Assembly (NCBI RefSeq): GCF_030563405.1
Contig: NZ_CP130749.1
Coordinates: 930,001-994,000 of the forward strand
Reading direction: 5' to 3'
Source of the DNA: Vibrio sp. SNU_ST1
GTDB taxonomy: Bacteria; Pseudomonadota; Gammaproteobacteria; Enterobacterales; Vibrionaceae
Length of the DNA: 64,000 nt
The translations under genes and the position numbers were made by a program. Under the pieces are notes generated by a model. That model was not told the DNA's origin. It saw only the letters and a program-made list of their open reading frames with translations, and made no database searches. Shown one piece after another: positions 1-9,019 of this stretch (its first letter is position 1; the number at the start of each line of letters is the position of its first letter).

Positions 1-55
1 CGATAAACCACAATGGATGTGAGAACTCGAAGCTGGCAGACAAACTATCAAACAT
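1..55 (-). CDS. BatA-like VWA-domain membrane protein, N-terminal fragment (partial)
   Basis: Only the first 18 codons are inside the window; the gene runs off the left edge. The start overlaps the end of the DUF4381 gene by 8 bases (ATGTTTGA). The visible peptide, MFDSLSASFEFSHPLWFI, has the short hydrophobic 'F.F..PLWF' opening typical of BatA/BatB von Willebrand factor A membrane proteins. In MoxR/DUF58/DUF4381 operons that is the gene expected here. The assignment rests on this motif plus position, since the VWA domain itself lies outside the window. Confidence 0.7.
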   Translation of the reverse strand, partial: MFDSLSASFEFSHPLWFI

Positions 56-608
56 TATCTTGCCCCTCTGTTGACGCTTGTACATTCGGTTTTGTTTGTA
101 CATCGGGTTTATGAAGTTTTAGCCACATTATCGCAGTTTGAATCACCTCTAAACGCTGTTCAAAGGTCAAACGCACCTTAGGGTCAATTAAGCTTTGCAT
201 CCATAGTCCCGACACTTCATCGGTAAAGAAAGCATTACTGGTTGCACTCTTGCCAGCGCTAACAGGCAAATAAGCATTCAAGCGGTTGACATAAGCTTGG
301 TCAAACAACTTCGCATTGCTACTGTCTAAATAACGAAGCACTACTTTGAGTACTTTAAAGGTTCGTTCGGTTGAGTTTTTGTCTCGAGCATCCAGTAACA
401 TGAGTTCTTTAAGTGCTTCTTTACGATAGCGATTATTCCACCACCTTAAGCCTACGCGATAAGCCAAATAGAAAGCGGCTAATAACAATGTAACGCCGAG
501 GATCTTCCAACCGATTGTTTGAGGAACCCAGCTCACGCTTTCGGGAATAGCGACATCGTGCAATTCCCGAAGGATATAAGTACTTGGAGGCGTATGTTCA
601 ACGGTCAT
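48..608 (-). CDS. DUF4381 family membrane protein
   Basis: A 186-residue protein with a short N-terminal segment, one transmembrane helix at about residues 34-53, and a basic cytoplasmic region. This layout is typical of DUF4381 proteins, which sit between DUF58 and VWA (BatA/BatB) genes in MoxR operons. The biochemical role of the family is unknown; it is thought to belong to a membrane-associated MoxR/VWA complex linked to envelope stress or aerotolerance. The start codon directly abuts the DUF58 stop, and the stop overlaps the next VWA gene, so translational coupling is likely. Confidence 0.85.
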   Translation of the reverse strand: MTVEHTPPSTYILRELHDVAIPESVSWVPQTIGWKILGVTLLLAAFYLAYRVGLRWWNNRYRKEALKELMLLDARDKNSTERTFKVLKVVLRYLDSSNAKLFDQAYVNRLNAYLPVSAGKSATSNAFFTDEVSGLWMQSLIDPKVRLTFEQRLEVIQTAIMWLKLHKPDVQTKPNVQASTEGQDNV

Positions 609-1571
609 TTAGCGCCCTCCCACCAGCTTTTGAAGCTGTGAAATATGAGTGCCAGATGTGTCTAATTCGATATAAGGAAGGTTTTTCATCGCCATTAATT
701 TAGCAAGAGATTGTTTTTGAAGTGCCGCTTTTTGAGCAAGGCTCTCACTCGCGAGGTTAACCTTAGATTGGCTATCCAGATTAAGTTGAAAGCGACCATC
801 ACCGACTACCCAGTTTGCGCTTGCAAGATCTTGAGGCAGTGACTGTTCCAGAGGATCGGTCACCATAATGGCCAAGATATCGTTGTGTTGTTGCAGTTGC
901 TTGAGTCGATCAAGATGTTGCTCTTGGCAATCTCGCCAATCACTAATAAAGATTAAGGTCGACTGCTTTAACCTCATTCGCTTAATCAACTCGATCCATT
1001 GAGTAAACCCGACTCCCTCATTGTCACTCACATTCACACCCAAGCTCTGATTAGCTTTAGCAAGATGTTTGAGTTGGGATAGCAAGTCAGATTGAGAACG
1101 TTGCGCTTTAGTGTGAAATAGCTTTTGGTGTGACGCCAAAACAAAACCGACGCGGTCACCATCCTTAAGCACTCGCCAACCACACAATGCCGCAACTTCG
1201 GCTGCGACGACTGATTTCATGGTATCTTGAGAGGCAAAGAACATTGAGCTGCGCTGATCGACACAGATCATCACATTACGGTCTTTCTCTTCGGTGTAAC
1301 TACGAACATGAGGCTTACCCGTTCGCATGGTGACTTTCCAATCAAGATTACGAATATCATCACCGAGTTGGTAGTGTCGCAACTCCTCGAAATTCAACCC
1401 ACGACCACGGAACAAAGAATTATGTCTGCCCGAAAGCACGCTGCCCGCTTTCAAATGAGGTAGCAGGGAAAACGATTCAGCTTGAGCCTGAATTCGCACT
1501 AACCTTGAGTAGTCACAGTATAAGCGTGGATCAAGGCCTTGCGATTTGGGAGCTTGTGTTGGCTTCGCCAT
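609..1571 (-). CDS. DUF58 domain protein
   Basis: A 320-residue soluble protein with the DUF58 hallmark near residues 55-100: 'RGLNFEELRHY..GDD.R..DW..T.R' and then 'V..Y.EE..R'. A VWA-like strand with a MIDAS-type 'DQRSSM' motif follows at about residue 105. DUF58 proteins are encoded next to MoxR AAA+ ATPases and are regarded as their partners or substrates. Here the gene follows moxR by 12 bp and directly abuts the DUF4381 gene. The family is clear; the cellular role is inferred from context. Confidence 0.88.
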   Translation of the reverse strand: MAKPTQAPKSQGLDPRLYCDYSRLVRIQAQAESFSLLPHLKAGSVLSGRHNSLFRGRGLNFEELRHYQLGDDIRNLDWKVTMRTGKPHVRSYTEEKDRNVMICVDQRSSMFFASQDTMKSVVAAEVAALCGWRVLKDGDRVGFVLASHQKLFHTKAQRSQSDLLSQLKHLAKANQSLGVNVSDNEGVGFTQWIELIKRMRLKQSTLIFISDWRDCQEQHLDRLKQLQQHNDILAIMVTDPLEQSLPQDLASANWVVGDGRFQLNLDSQSKVNLASESLAQKAALQKQSLAKLMAMKNLPYIELDTSGTHISQLQKLVGGR

Positions 1572-1583
1572 GACGCCCCCTTA

Positions 1584-2567
1584 TTATCCGATCTCTACGT
1601 TATCAAGTAGTTCTTCAACCACTCTCTGATGGTCAACACCGTCAGCAAGTGCGTCATAAGACAATGAGAATCGATGCCCCAACACAGTTGGCAGCATTGC
1701 ACGAACATCGTCTAACGTGACATGGTCACGCCCTTGCAGCCACGCATAAGCACGAGCACATTTATCTAGTGAAATTGAAGCTCGAGGACTTGAACCAATT
1801 TCAATCCATTTGGATAAGTTAGATTCTGGGTAACGTTCTGGCTTACGAGTCGCCATCACCAAAGCGACAATGTAATTTTCGACTAAGTCAGAAACTACTA
1901 TTTCAGGCAACTGTCGACGCGCTTCAAGCACTAATTCAGGTTCAATATGTTGCGGAGTGACTAATTCTGAACTGGTTTCGCAACCCAACTCTTCGCTACG
2001 CACCAGTCGAATGATGTCACGTTCAGCTTCATCTTCTGGATAGTCGACCGTTACTTTCATGATAAAGCGGTCCATTTGAGCTTCAGGTAATGGATAAGTA
2101 CCCTCTTGCTCAACTGGGTTTTGAGTTGCTAGCACCATGAATAGATCTGGCAGGATATGAGTTTGACCACCTACGGTGATCGTGCCCTCAGCCATCGCCT
2201 CAAGTAGTGCCGCTTGCACTTTAGCTGGCGCACGGTTCACTTCATCGGCTAAAACAATACTGTTGAAAATAGGACCCGGTTGGAAGTGCAACTGAGGCTT
2301 TCCATCAAGCTCTTGATACACTTCTGTACCTGTTACATCTGATGGCAGCAGGTCCGGCGTAAACTGAATTCGACCAAAACTGGTGTTCAGTAGGTTCGCT
2401 AGCGATTTCACTGAGCGAGTTTTCGCTGTACCGGGAAGCCCCTCAAGAAGCACATGGCCATTAGTCAATAACCCTATCACCAGAGCCCGAACGACGTGAC
2501 TCTGACCGATAACACTTTTCTCTGTCTGTTCAATCAGTTGGTTTATTGCTTGTTGCGCATGGTTCAT
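1584..2567 (-). CDS. MoxR family AAA+ ATPase
   Basis: A 327-residue AAA+ ATPase. Walker A is GLPGTAKT (residues 43-50) and Walker B is 'IVLADEVNRAP'; a sensor-1 'ATQNPVEQEGTYPLPEAQMDRF' segment, given here by its key residues, and a C-terminal AAA lid follow. MoxR ATPases act as chaperones for DUF58/VWA partner proteins. The start is supported by GGAAG a few bases upstream. It is the first gene of the moxR-DUF58-DUF4381-batA operon; the preceding 129 bp carry a dyad and a tandem repeat that look regulatory. Confidence 0.93.
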   Translation of the reverse strand: MNHAQQAINQLIEQTEKSVIGQSHVVRALVIGLLTNGHVLLEGLPGTAKTRSVKSLANLLNTSFGRIQFTPDLLPSDVTGTEVYQELDGKPQLHFQPGPIFNSIVLADEVNRAPAKVQAALLEAMAEGTITVGGQTHILPDLFMVLATQNPVEQEGTYPLPEAQMDRFIMKVTVDYPEDEAERDIIRLVRSEELGCETSSELVTPQHIEPELVLEARRQLPEIVVSDLVENYIVALVMATRKPERYPESNLSKWIEIGSSPRASISLDKCARAYAWLQGRDHVTLDDVRAMLPTVLGHRFSLSYDALADGVDHQRVVEELLDNVEIG

Positions 2568-2615
2568 AGGTCTTCCCTTTATTCAATCTGGCTGCGTACA
2601 TCCTACTCACAAGCC

Positions 2616-2634
2616 CCATAACTATTGGTTATAA
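2616..2634. promoter_or_regulatory. Operator-like dyad upstream of moxR
   Basis: The sequence CCATAACTATTGGTTATAA contains the dyad ATAAC-N5-GTTAT. It lies about 50 bp upstream of the moxR start. An 18/19 identical copy occurs at 7062-7080, upstream of the plus-strand sulfatase. The regulator is unknown. Confidence 0.5.
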
Positions 2635-2664
2635 ACGCAATAAGTGGTTACAAACGCGATAAGT
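2627..2664. repeat. 19-bp tandem repeat in the moxR promoter region
   Basis: GGTTATAAACGCAATAAGT (2627-2645) is followed immediately by GGTTACAAACGCGATAAGT (2646-2664), identical at 17 of 19 positions. The first unit overlaps the dyad at 2616-2634. Tandem sites of this size suit cooperative binding by a regulator; this is inference. Confidence 0.6.
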
Positions 2665-2696
2665 TATAAGCACCTTAGCCAAGCTCACACGCCACT

Positions 2697-5072
2697 TTAT
2701 TTAAGCCTAGCTTTCAACTGGTTAATTGCCTCCGGCGGTGCCACTTTGCTCAATGAGGTAATACATTGCTCAAATGCCTTTGGCACACCCGGTATATGGC
2801 TGTTTCGCGCCAACACTTCACACTGTGCGTATAAGTGTTGTGGGTTGCGGCTAAATTGGTAAGCCTTGTGCAGTGATTTACTTGCCGCAAGCACGTCTGA
2901 TTTCTCTAAAGCTAAGCCATACACATACCAATATTGTGGGTCGGTTTGCGCCGTTTCAGCAGCTTGTTTAAGGTACTCCGTTGCTTGGTCGTAATCTTTC
3001 ACACGAAGTAGAGATAACCCTGTACTGTATGGCAATACACTCGATTTAGGTTGAGCTTGGATGCCTTGTTTCAGTGTTGCTAATGCCTTTGGCTCGTCGC
3101 CCATTGCACGATATAAATCAGCCAAGTTAGCGTAGCTATTTTCGAAGTAAGGTTCGATCTCGATAGCGCCTTGATAAAACTCAATCGCTTTGGCGTGCTG
3201 ACCTAAATCTCGGTAAACGTTACCTAAGTTAGTGCGGCCAAACCCTCTATCTGCATTAAAACGTTGTATCTCAATGTACTCTTCCAATGCAGGCTTGATT
3301 TGATCTTTCTGCAGAGGATTCATTTCTCCCCAGTAACGTACTAGCGCGCCTGCGGTTTCTGAACGAATCGACAATACAGGGTCTTTCAATAGTGGCTCTA
3401 AAATCTGCCAACGGTCAGTAAACGGAAAGCCGGACGAACCTTGCACAACGCCCAAGCGAATCATCTCATCGTCATGTTTCACCGCTCTTGCGATCGAGAC
3501 AAGCGTATTCTTGCCCGTGTTACCACCCAAACGTTCTAAGCTCGAAGCGCGAATGATATTACTCAAACTGGAATCCTGAGCTGAATACGCCAATGCATCT
3601 TCTGCACCTCTGTGCCCTATTGAATCCGCATAAAAGGCAACAGCAAAGTGTTGCTGGTTACGATACTTAGAGTCTGAGAACCACTGACCAATTTGTTGAT
3701 CTGCCCATTGATCAGTTTGATCTTCGTGGCAACTTGTACACACGTTCGGCGTTTTAATATGTTGGCTAATATCAGGTCGTGGGATGTGCCAACTGTGGTC
3801 ACGCCTTGGGTCGACCTCCATGTAAGTCGTTTCTGGCATGTGACAAGTCGTACATTTCGACGCTTCGGTATTCGCTTCGTGGAATGTGTGCTTTTCCGGC
3901 GTGTATTCAGAGGCAATGTGACATTGGCTACACACGGCTTCCTCTGCAATCTTTAACTCCGCCGTATGGGGATCATGGCAGTTAGTACATGTGACACCTT
4001 TTTCAGCCATCACCGACTGAAGGAAAGACCCGTAAACGTAATCTTCATCGTAGATTTGACCATCGTTATGGTAGAGCTCAGGAGTAATTAAGCTAAGACG
4101 ATACTTATCAAAGAATGACCCGTTAACGTGGTCACCCGTTTCATTCAATTGTGTGCGTCGACTGTGGCATTGAGCACAAGTTTGAACTTGATTGGTATGG
4201 ATGATGTCTTTCGGTTGAAGGGTTGAGTTGCCCTCTTGATAAATCCACTCTTTCACCGACTTCGACAAGTCACGATCAAAACCGTAATGCGCCGATGCTG
4301 GAGCGTCTTTCCCACCGTCCGCTTTCGCTAACTTGTTATTTGCTAACTTCGCTTTGGCTAACTGGGCTTGCTCAACATGCTCACTCGCAGGGCCATGACA
4401 CGCCTCACAGCCGACATTAATCTCAGACCAAGTGGTGTTGTAGGTATTGCTTGAGCTGTCGTAGTTCTTTTCTAGGTTCGTTGAATGGCAGTCTGCGCAC
4501 ATGAAGTTCCAATTCTGGCCACTGTTGGTCCAGTAAAACTCATCAGTGTTGGTGGTATCAGGATAGAGGTGAAACCAACGTTGACCACCTTGTTCCTTTA
4601 GTCGAGAATCCCAAACGAAAGGAATCAACTGAACACGGCCGTCTTCAAACTCAACCATGTATTGTTGTAAGGGCTCAAAGGCAAAGGTATAACTGATTTT
4701 GTAATCTTTGAACTGCCCGTCTGGCCCTTCGATATTGGCCCAAAACTCATCACCCTTGCGAAAAAAACGATTGAGTTTTCCGTTATGAGTGACCGTTTTA
4801 TCGTTGAAATCCCCCAATACTGATTCATCAGAAGCATGCTTCATCGCCATATCGTGATGAGAGCCTTGCCACGCTTCCACTTCAGCGCTGTGACAATCAA
4901 TACAAGCTTCAGAGCCGACATATGTAGCTTGGGAGCTAACTGGCGACACCTGTTCACTGGCATACGTATTGAAACTGAGTATCGACAACATCAGTAAAGA
5001 CAACATTGCGAAGAATACTGCAACTCGCTGGTGTTTCAACCCGTTCACTAGTGAGTACAACAATGCAGGCAT
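2697..5072 (-). CDS. Secreted octahaem c-type cytochrome with HEAT-like and TPR repeats
   Basis: A 791-residue protein with an N-terminal signal segment (hydrophobic residues about 17-38). Eight CxxCH haem sites are visible: CIDCH, CADCH, CEACH, CAQCH, CTNCH, CSQCH, CTTCH and CTSCH, so it should be a periplasmic multihaem electron carrier or reductase. After the haem domain (to about residue 460) come a HEAT-like stretch and at least three TPR units ('GNVYRDLGQHAKAIEFYQ' and following). A strong AAGGA lies before the ATG. The gene is downstream of a sulfatase on the same strand and upstream of moxR. The redox substrate cannot be told from sequence. Confidence 0.85.
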   Translation of the reverse strand: MPALLYSLVNGLKHQRVAVFFAMLSLLMLSILSFNTYASEQVSPVSSQATYVGSEACIDCHSAEVEAWQGSHHDMAMKHASDESVLGDFNDKTVTHNGKLNRFFRKGDEFWANIEGPDGQFKDYKISYTFAFEPLQQYMVEFEDGRVQLIPFVWDSRLKEQGGQRWFHLYPDTTNTDEFYWTNSGQNWNFMCADCHSTNLEKNYDSSSNTYNTTWSEINVGCEACHGPASEHVEQAQLAKAKLANNKLAKADGGKDAPASAHYGFDRDLSKSVKEWIYQEGNSTLQPKDIIHTNQVQTCAQCHSRRTQLNETGDHVNGSFFDKYRLSLITPELYHNDGQIYDEDYVYGSFLQSVMAEKGVTCTNCHDPHTAELKIAEEAVCSQCHIASEYTPEKHTFHEANTEASKCTTCHMPETTYMEVDPRRDHSWHIPRPDISQHIKTPNVCTSCHEDQTDQWADQQIGQWFSDSKYRNQQHFAVAFYADSIGHRGAEDALAYSAQDSSLSNIIRASSLERLGGNTGKNTLVSIARAVKHDDEMIRLGVVQGSSGFPFTDRWQILEPLLKDPVLSIRSETAGALVRYWGEMNPLQKDQIKPALEEYIEIQRFNADRGFGRTNLGNVYRDLGQHAKAIEFYQGAIEIEPYFENSYANLADLYRAMGDEPKALATLKQGIQAQPKSSVLPYSTGLSLLRVKDYDQATEYLKQAAETAQTDPQYWYVYGLALEKSDVLAASKSLHKAYQFSRNPQHLYAQCEVLARNSHIPGVPKAFEQCITSLSKVAPPEAINQLKARLK

Positions 5073-5210
5073 AACATTCCTTGTTTTTTATACATCCTTA
5101 TGCTTAATAAGGTAGACGTAAAAACCACGAATTTACAATTATTTAGTGGCTGTGAACACGATAGTTGTGATTCATATTCACGGCTAGTATTTGGTCATCG
5201 ATATGCGTAT

Positions 5211-5240
5211 AAAAAAAGAGCTCCTAGGAGCTCTTTCGTG
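5211..5240 (-). terminator. Rho-independent terminator after the minus-strand sulfatase
   Basis: A perfect palindrome (arms AAAGAGCTCCT / AGGAGCTCTTT, 5215-5236) is followed on the minus strand by seven T residues. It lies about 45 bp past the sulfatase stop and should separate that transcript from the cytochrome gene. Confidence 0.85.
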
Positions 5241-5281
5241 TTACCAGTTTCATCAAACTATCAGTTTCAATAAACCAAAGC

Positions 5282-6829
5282 TTACTTGTTATGGTTCTCT
5301 TGAAGTTTTTCCATAACCTGATCCAAGCTAAAGCTTGCGGCTTTTTGACGTGGTGGGTATTCAGCAAACGTCTCTAAGAATTTGCCAACGTACGCTTGAG
5401 CAGGAACGAACATGTACGCGTGGTCTAACAACCAGTCATAATAGGTATTCGAAGTAATATCTGCATTTTCGTATGGGTCCATACGCAGGTTAAATAACTT
5501 AGGAAGACGCAACGTTACAAACGGTTCAGCCCAGATCTGCATAGTACCCGTTGCTCGTTGCTCCATGAATACCGCTTTCCATTGGTTATAACGAAGTGCT
5601 GCTAAGTCACCGTCATCGGTAAAGTAGAAGATTTCAGAACGACGCCCCTCGTCTTCTTCACCGGTTAGGTATGGAAGGAAGTTATAACCATCTAGGTGAA
5701 CTTTAAACGTTTTATCACCCGCGGTATGACCTTTTAGCAACTTCTCTTTGATTTGATCATCACCAGCGGCTGCAACGAAGGTTGGCATCCAGTCCATGTG
5801 GTGCATAATTTCATTAGATACACTTCCTGGTTCGATCTTACCCGGCCAACGAACCATCGCTGGTACACGATATGCGCCTTCCCAGTTGGTGTTCTTCTCA
5901 CCACGGAACGGGGTTGTACCGGCATCAGGCCAAGAGTTCATGTGTGGGCCGTTATCCGTTGAATAGAAAACAATGGTGTTGTCTTTGATGCCTAAATCAT
6001 CCACTTGTTTTAATAGCTGGCCAACATGTCTATCGTGCTCAACCATACCATCGGCATAGTTACTAATGCCGGTGACACCTTTACTGTCTGGCTGAACGTG
6101 AGTTCTAAAGTGCATGCGTGTTGCGTTCCACCAAACGAAGAATGGCTTGTCTGCTTTCACTGCACGATCCATAAAATCAAGTGCGGCATCGAGCGTTTCT
6201 TCATCAACCGTTTCCATACGCTTACGCGTTAAAGGACCGGTATCTTCAATCTTGCCATCAGCGAATGATTTAATAACACCACGCGGGCCGAATTTCTTAC
6301 GAAACTCAGGATCCGTCGGGTAGTCTTCATTCTCGGGTTCTTCCTCAGCATTCAGGTGGTAAAGGTTGCCAAAAAATTCGTCAAACCCGTGTGCTGTTGG
6401 TAGAAATTCGTCTTTGTCGCCAAGGTGGTTTTTGCCAAATTGGCCAGTCATATAACCCATTGGTTTTAGAAGCTCTGCAATGGTTGCATCCTCCGCTTGA
6501 AGCCCAATGTCTGCTCCCGGTAGTCCTACTTTACTCAAACCTGTTCTCAATACACTTTGACCCGTAATGAAAGTAGAGCGGCCTGCGGTACATGATTGCT
6601 CTGCATAGTAATCAGTGAACATCATGCCTTCTTTGGCGATGCTATCAATGTTTGGAGTTTGGTACCCCATTAAGCCAAAGGTGTATGCACTGACATTAGA
6701 TTGACCAATGTCATCACCCCAAATGACGAGAATGTTCGGTTTTTCTGCTGCGAATGTGGTGGTGGAAGCCGCCATCATCGCTGTGCCCAAAATCGCTAAT
6801 CGACGTTTGACGCCATATTTCGCTGTCAT
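5282..6829 (-). CDS. Secreted type I sulfatase (arylsulfatase family)
   Basis: A 515-residue sulfatase. The start at 6829 is preferred over the longer frame (to 6904): it has AGAGG just upstream and begins a clean signal peptide (MTAKYGVKRRLAI...TFAA). The metal-binding 'IWGDDIG' follows the signal, and the sulfatase motif SCTAGRS places the formylglycine precursor at Cys80 (C-x-A-x-R). 'STDNG' supplies later active-site residues. Activity requires Cys-to-formylglycine conversion, but no FGE or anSME maturase is visible in this window. It is a clear paralogue of the divergent sulfatase at 7176. The substrate is unknown. Confidence 0.9.
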   Translation of the reverse strand: MTAKYGVKRRLAILGTAMMAASTTTFAAEKPNILVIWGDDIGQSNVSAYTFGLMGYQTPNIDSIAKEGMMFTDYYAEQSCTAGRSTFITGQSVLRTGLSKVGLPGADIGLQAEDATIAELLKPMGYMTGQFGKNHLGDKDEFLPTAHGFDEFFGNLYHLNAEEEPENEDYPTDPEFRKKFGPRGVIKSFADGKIEDTGPLTRKRMETVDEETLDAALDFMDRAVKADKPFFVWWNATRMHFRTHVQPDSKGVTGISNYADGMVEHDRHVGQLLKQVDDLGIKDNTIVFYSTDNGPHMNSWPDAGTTPFRGEKNTNWEGAYRVPAMVRWPGKIEPGSVSNEIMHHMDWMPTFVAAAGDDQIKEKLLKGHTAGDKTFKVHLDGYNFLPYLTGEEDEGRRSEIFYFTDDGDLAALRYNQWKAVFMEQRATGTMQIWAEPFVTLRLPKLFNLRMDPYENADITSNTYYDWLLDHAYMFVPAQAYVGKFLETFAEYPPRQKAASFSLDQVMEKLQENHNK

Positions 6830-7175
6830 AGAAACCTCTTCGTTAGTTATTTGCATCCTGCCATACAACGTATAGTTCATTTTTTGCACTATCGCGAGAT
6901 TCACTAAACTATTAATCTTTTTGTCATTTTTCCAATAAGCAGCACGCTCAACTCAACGATAAAATTTACGCGAATAAACTTGATAATGATCACACATAAA
7001 ACCTAAGGGTAAATTTTAATTCTGAATTAAAAACATCTAAAATCAGCAAGTTACACCCCCTCCATAACAATTGGTTATAACCACTATAAAAAGACACAAT
7101 CGATTTTTGAGATTAATGTTTGCCCAACGATGTGTTGTTCTAACGCATTAATCTTTAAAGTAAATCGGAGTCCTT
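6830..7175. promoter_or_regulatory. Divergent promoter region between the two sulfatases
   Basis: This 346-bp AT-rich region must hold the promoters of both sulfatase genes. Its only distinctive element is the dyad at 7062-7080. No coding sequence is apparent, apart from a weak in-frame extension of the minus-strand sulfatase that lacks a ribosome-binding site. Confidence 0.6.
7062..7080. promoter_or_regulatory. Operator-like dyad upstream of the plus-strand sulfatase
   Basis: CCATAACAATTGGTTATAA differs at one base from the site upstream of moxR (2616-2634). It contains ATAAC-N5-GTTAT and runs into a perfect 10-bp palindrome, GGTTATAACC (7073-7082). It lies about 95 bp before the sulfatase ATG. 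Confidence 0.5.
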
Positions 7176-8738
7176 ATGGGTACTAAAATTAATAAACTAG
7201 CATTAGGTGTTGGCTTATTAGCAGCTTCTTCGGCAGCAACAGCGGCAGAAAAACCAAACATTCTTGCTATCTGGGGTGATGACATTGGTGTATTCAACAT
7301 CAGTGCATACAACAACGGTATGATGGGTTACGAAACACCTAACATCGACCGTATTGCTAACGAAGGCGCACTATTTACTGACCACTACGGTCAACAATCG
7401 TGTACAGCTGGTCGTGCTGCATTCCTAACAGGTCAAGAACCTTTCCGTACTGGTCTATTGACTATCGGTATGCCGGGTTCGGACCACGGTATCCCTGATT
7501 GGGCTCCAACGATCGCAGACCTTCTTAAAGAACAAGGCTACATGACAGCTCAGTTCGGTAAGAACCACATGGGTGACCAAGACAAACACCTTCCAACGAA
7601 CCACGGTTTTGACCAGTTCTTCGGTAACCTTTACCACCTAAACGCGGAAGAAGAGCCAGAGACATACTACTACCCTAAAGATCCTGAGTTCCGTAAGAAC
7701 TTTGGCCCTCGTGGTGTAATCAAGTCGACTTCTGACGGTAAGATTGAAGATACAGGCCCTATGACGCGCAAGCGTATGGAGCACGCGGATGAAGAGTTCC
7801 TAGAAGAATCTTTAGCATTCATGGAAAAAGCAGTGAAAGCTGACAAACCATTCTTCATCTGGCACAACACGACTCGTATGCACGTATGGACTCGTCTACA
7901 AGAAAAATACCAAGGCGCATCTGGTATCAGCATCTACGCTGATGGCATGTTAGAGCACGATGACCAAGTAGGTGTGCTGCTAGACAAGCTTGATGAACTG
8001 AAAATTGCAGACAACACAATCGTAATTTACTCAACGGATAACGGTGCAGAAACCGTATCTTGGCCTGATGGTGGTGCTACTTACTTCCACGGTGAGAAAG
8101 GTACAACTTACGAAGGTGGTATGCGTGTTCCTCAGCTAGTTCGCTGGCCTGGTACTATCAAACCGGGAACTAAGATCAACGACATCATGGGTCACCAAGA
8201 CTGGATCCCTACCCTACTAGCTGCAGCTGGTGATGATAAAGTGGTTGAGAAGCTAGCGTCTGACAAAGGTGCAACGTACAACGGTAAAAATTGGCGTGTA
8301 CACCTAGACGGTTACAACTTCCTACCTTACTTCCAAGGTAAAGAAGAGAAAGGCCCTCGTGACAGCATGCTTTACTTCTCTGCGAATGCTGAGCTAAACG
8401 CTGTACGTTGGAATGACTTTAAGATCTCATTCGCTGTAATGGACGGTAACATCGTTGATGCGGTACGTTTCCAACCAAACTGGCCTCAAGTTGTTCACCT
8501 ACGTGCTGACCCATTCGAAAAAGCACCACACGAATCTGGCATGTACCTACGTTGGATGGCTGACAACATGTGGCTATTCGTACCAGTAGGCGGCAAAGTA
8601 CAAGAGTTCATGAACACACTACCTGGTTACCCAATGCAGCAAAGCCAAGTGTTGAACCCTGGTAACTTCAACCAAAATGCTTACATGCTTCAAGGTAAAC
8701 TTAAGCAACTCGAAGCGGCAGCAGCGCAAGCTAAATAA
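7176..8738 (+). CDS. Secreted type I sulfatase (arylsulfatase family), probably highly expressed
   Basis: A 520-residue sulfatase with a signal peptide (MGTKINKLALGVGLLAASSA...A), metal-binding 'IWGDDIG', the maturation motif SCTAGRA with formylglycine precursor Cys76, and 'STDNG'. It closely matches the neighbouring minus-strand sulfatase along its whole length, so the pair is an inverted duplication. CGGAG precedes the ATG. Codon use is strongly biased to preferred codons (GGT, CGT, AAC, TTC), more so than in the paralogue, which suggests high expression. A terminator follows 34 bp after the stop. The specific sulfated substrate is unknown. Confidence 0.92.
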   Translation: MGTKINKLALGVGLLAASSAATAAEKPNILAIWGDDIGVFNISAYNNGMMGYETPNIDRIANEGALFTDHYGQQSCTAGRAAFLTGQEPFRTGLLTIGMPGSDHGIPDWAPTIADLLKEQGYMTAQFGKNHMGDQDKHLPTNHGFDQFFGNLYHLNAEEEPETYYYPKDPEFRKNFGPRGVIKSTSDGKIEDTGPMTRKRMEHADEEFLEESLAFMEKAVKADKPFFIWHNTTRMHVWTRLQEKYQGASGISIYADGMLEHDDQVGVLLDKLDELKIADNTIVIYSTDNGAETVSWPDGGATYFHGEKGTTYEGGMRVPQLVRWPGTIKPGTKINDIMGHQDWIPTLLAAAGDDKVVEKLASDKGATYNGKNWRVHLDGYNFLPYFQGKEEKGPRDSMLYFSANAELNAVRWNDFKISFAVMDGNIVDAVRFQPNWPQVVHLRADPFEKAPHESGMYLRWMADNMWLFVPVGGKVQEFMNTLPGYPMQQSQVLNPGNFNQNAYMLQGKLKQLEAAAAQAK

Positions 8739-8771
8739 ATCGCTTTAAGCACAACCGAGTAAGCTAAATTC

Positions 8772-8815
8772 AAAACCGTGTCAGTCTCTTTATGCTGTCA
8801 CGGTTTTCTCTTTTC
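8772..8815 (+). terminator. Rho-independent terminator after the sulfatase
   Basis: The arms AAAACCGTGTCAG and CTGTCACGGTTTT pair with one mismatch around a 12-base loop and are followed by CTCTTTTC. Confidence 0.85.
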
Positions 8816-9019
8816 TAACAGAAAACCTCTTTAAGCCTCTGAATATCTATAGCTCTGCCACACCTCTCTTCCCTTCATTTCTGGGCGATCTTCTTGCAAC
8901 AAGCAAAATATGAAACTAGATTTACATCAAAGGCATATTTTTTACATGGATTAAACAAGATCAAATTCAGACGGACTCTGAATCATGTTACGGGTCTAAA
9001 ATTAGATGGAACTAGTACT

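Noticed and set aside
3617..3985. Several ORFs of 68-110 codons overlapping the octahaem cytochrome on both strands
   Set aside because: They lie wholly inside a gene with eight haem motifs and have no ribosome-binding sites; they are shadows.
6830..6904. N-terminal extension of the minus-strand sulfatase
   Set aside because: The extension places the signal peptide 25 residues inside the protein; the start at 6829 has a good ribosome-binding site.
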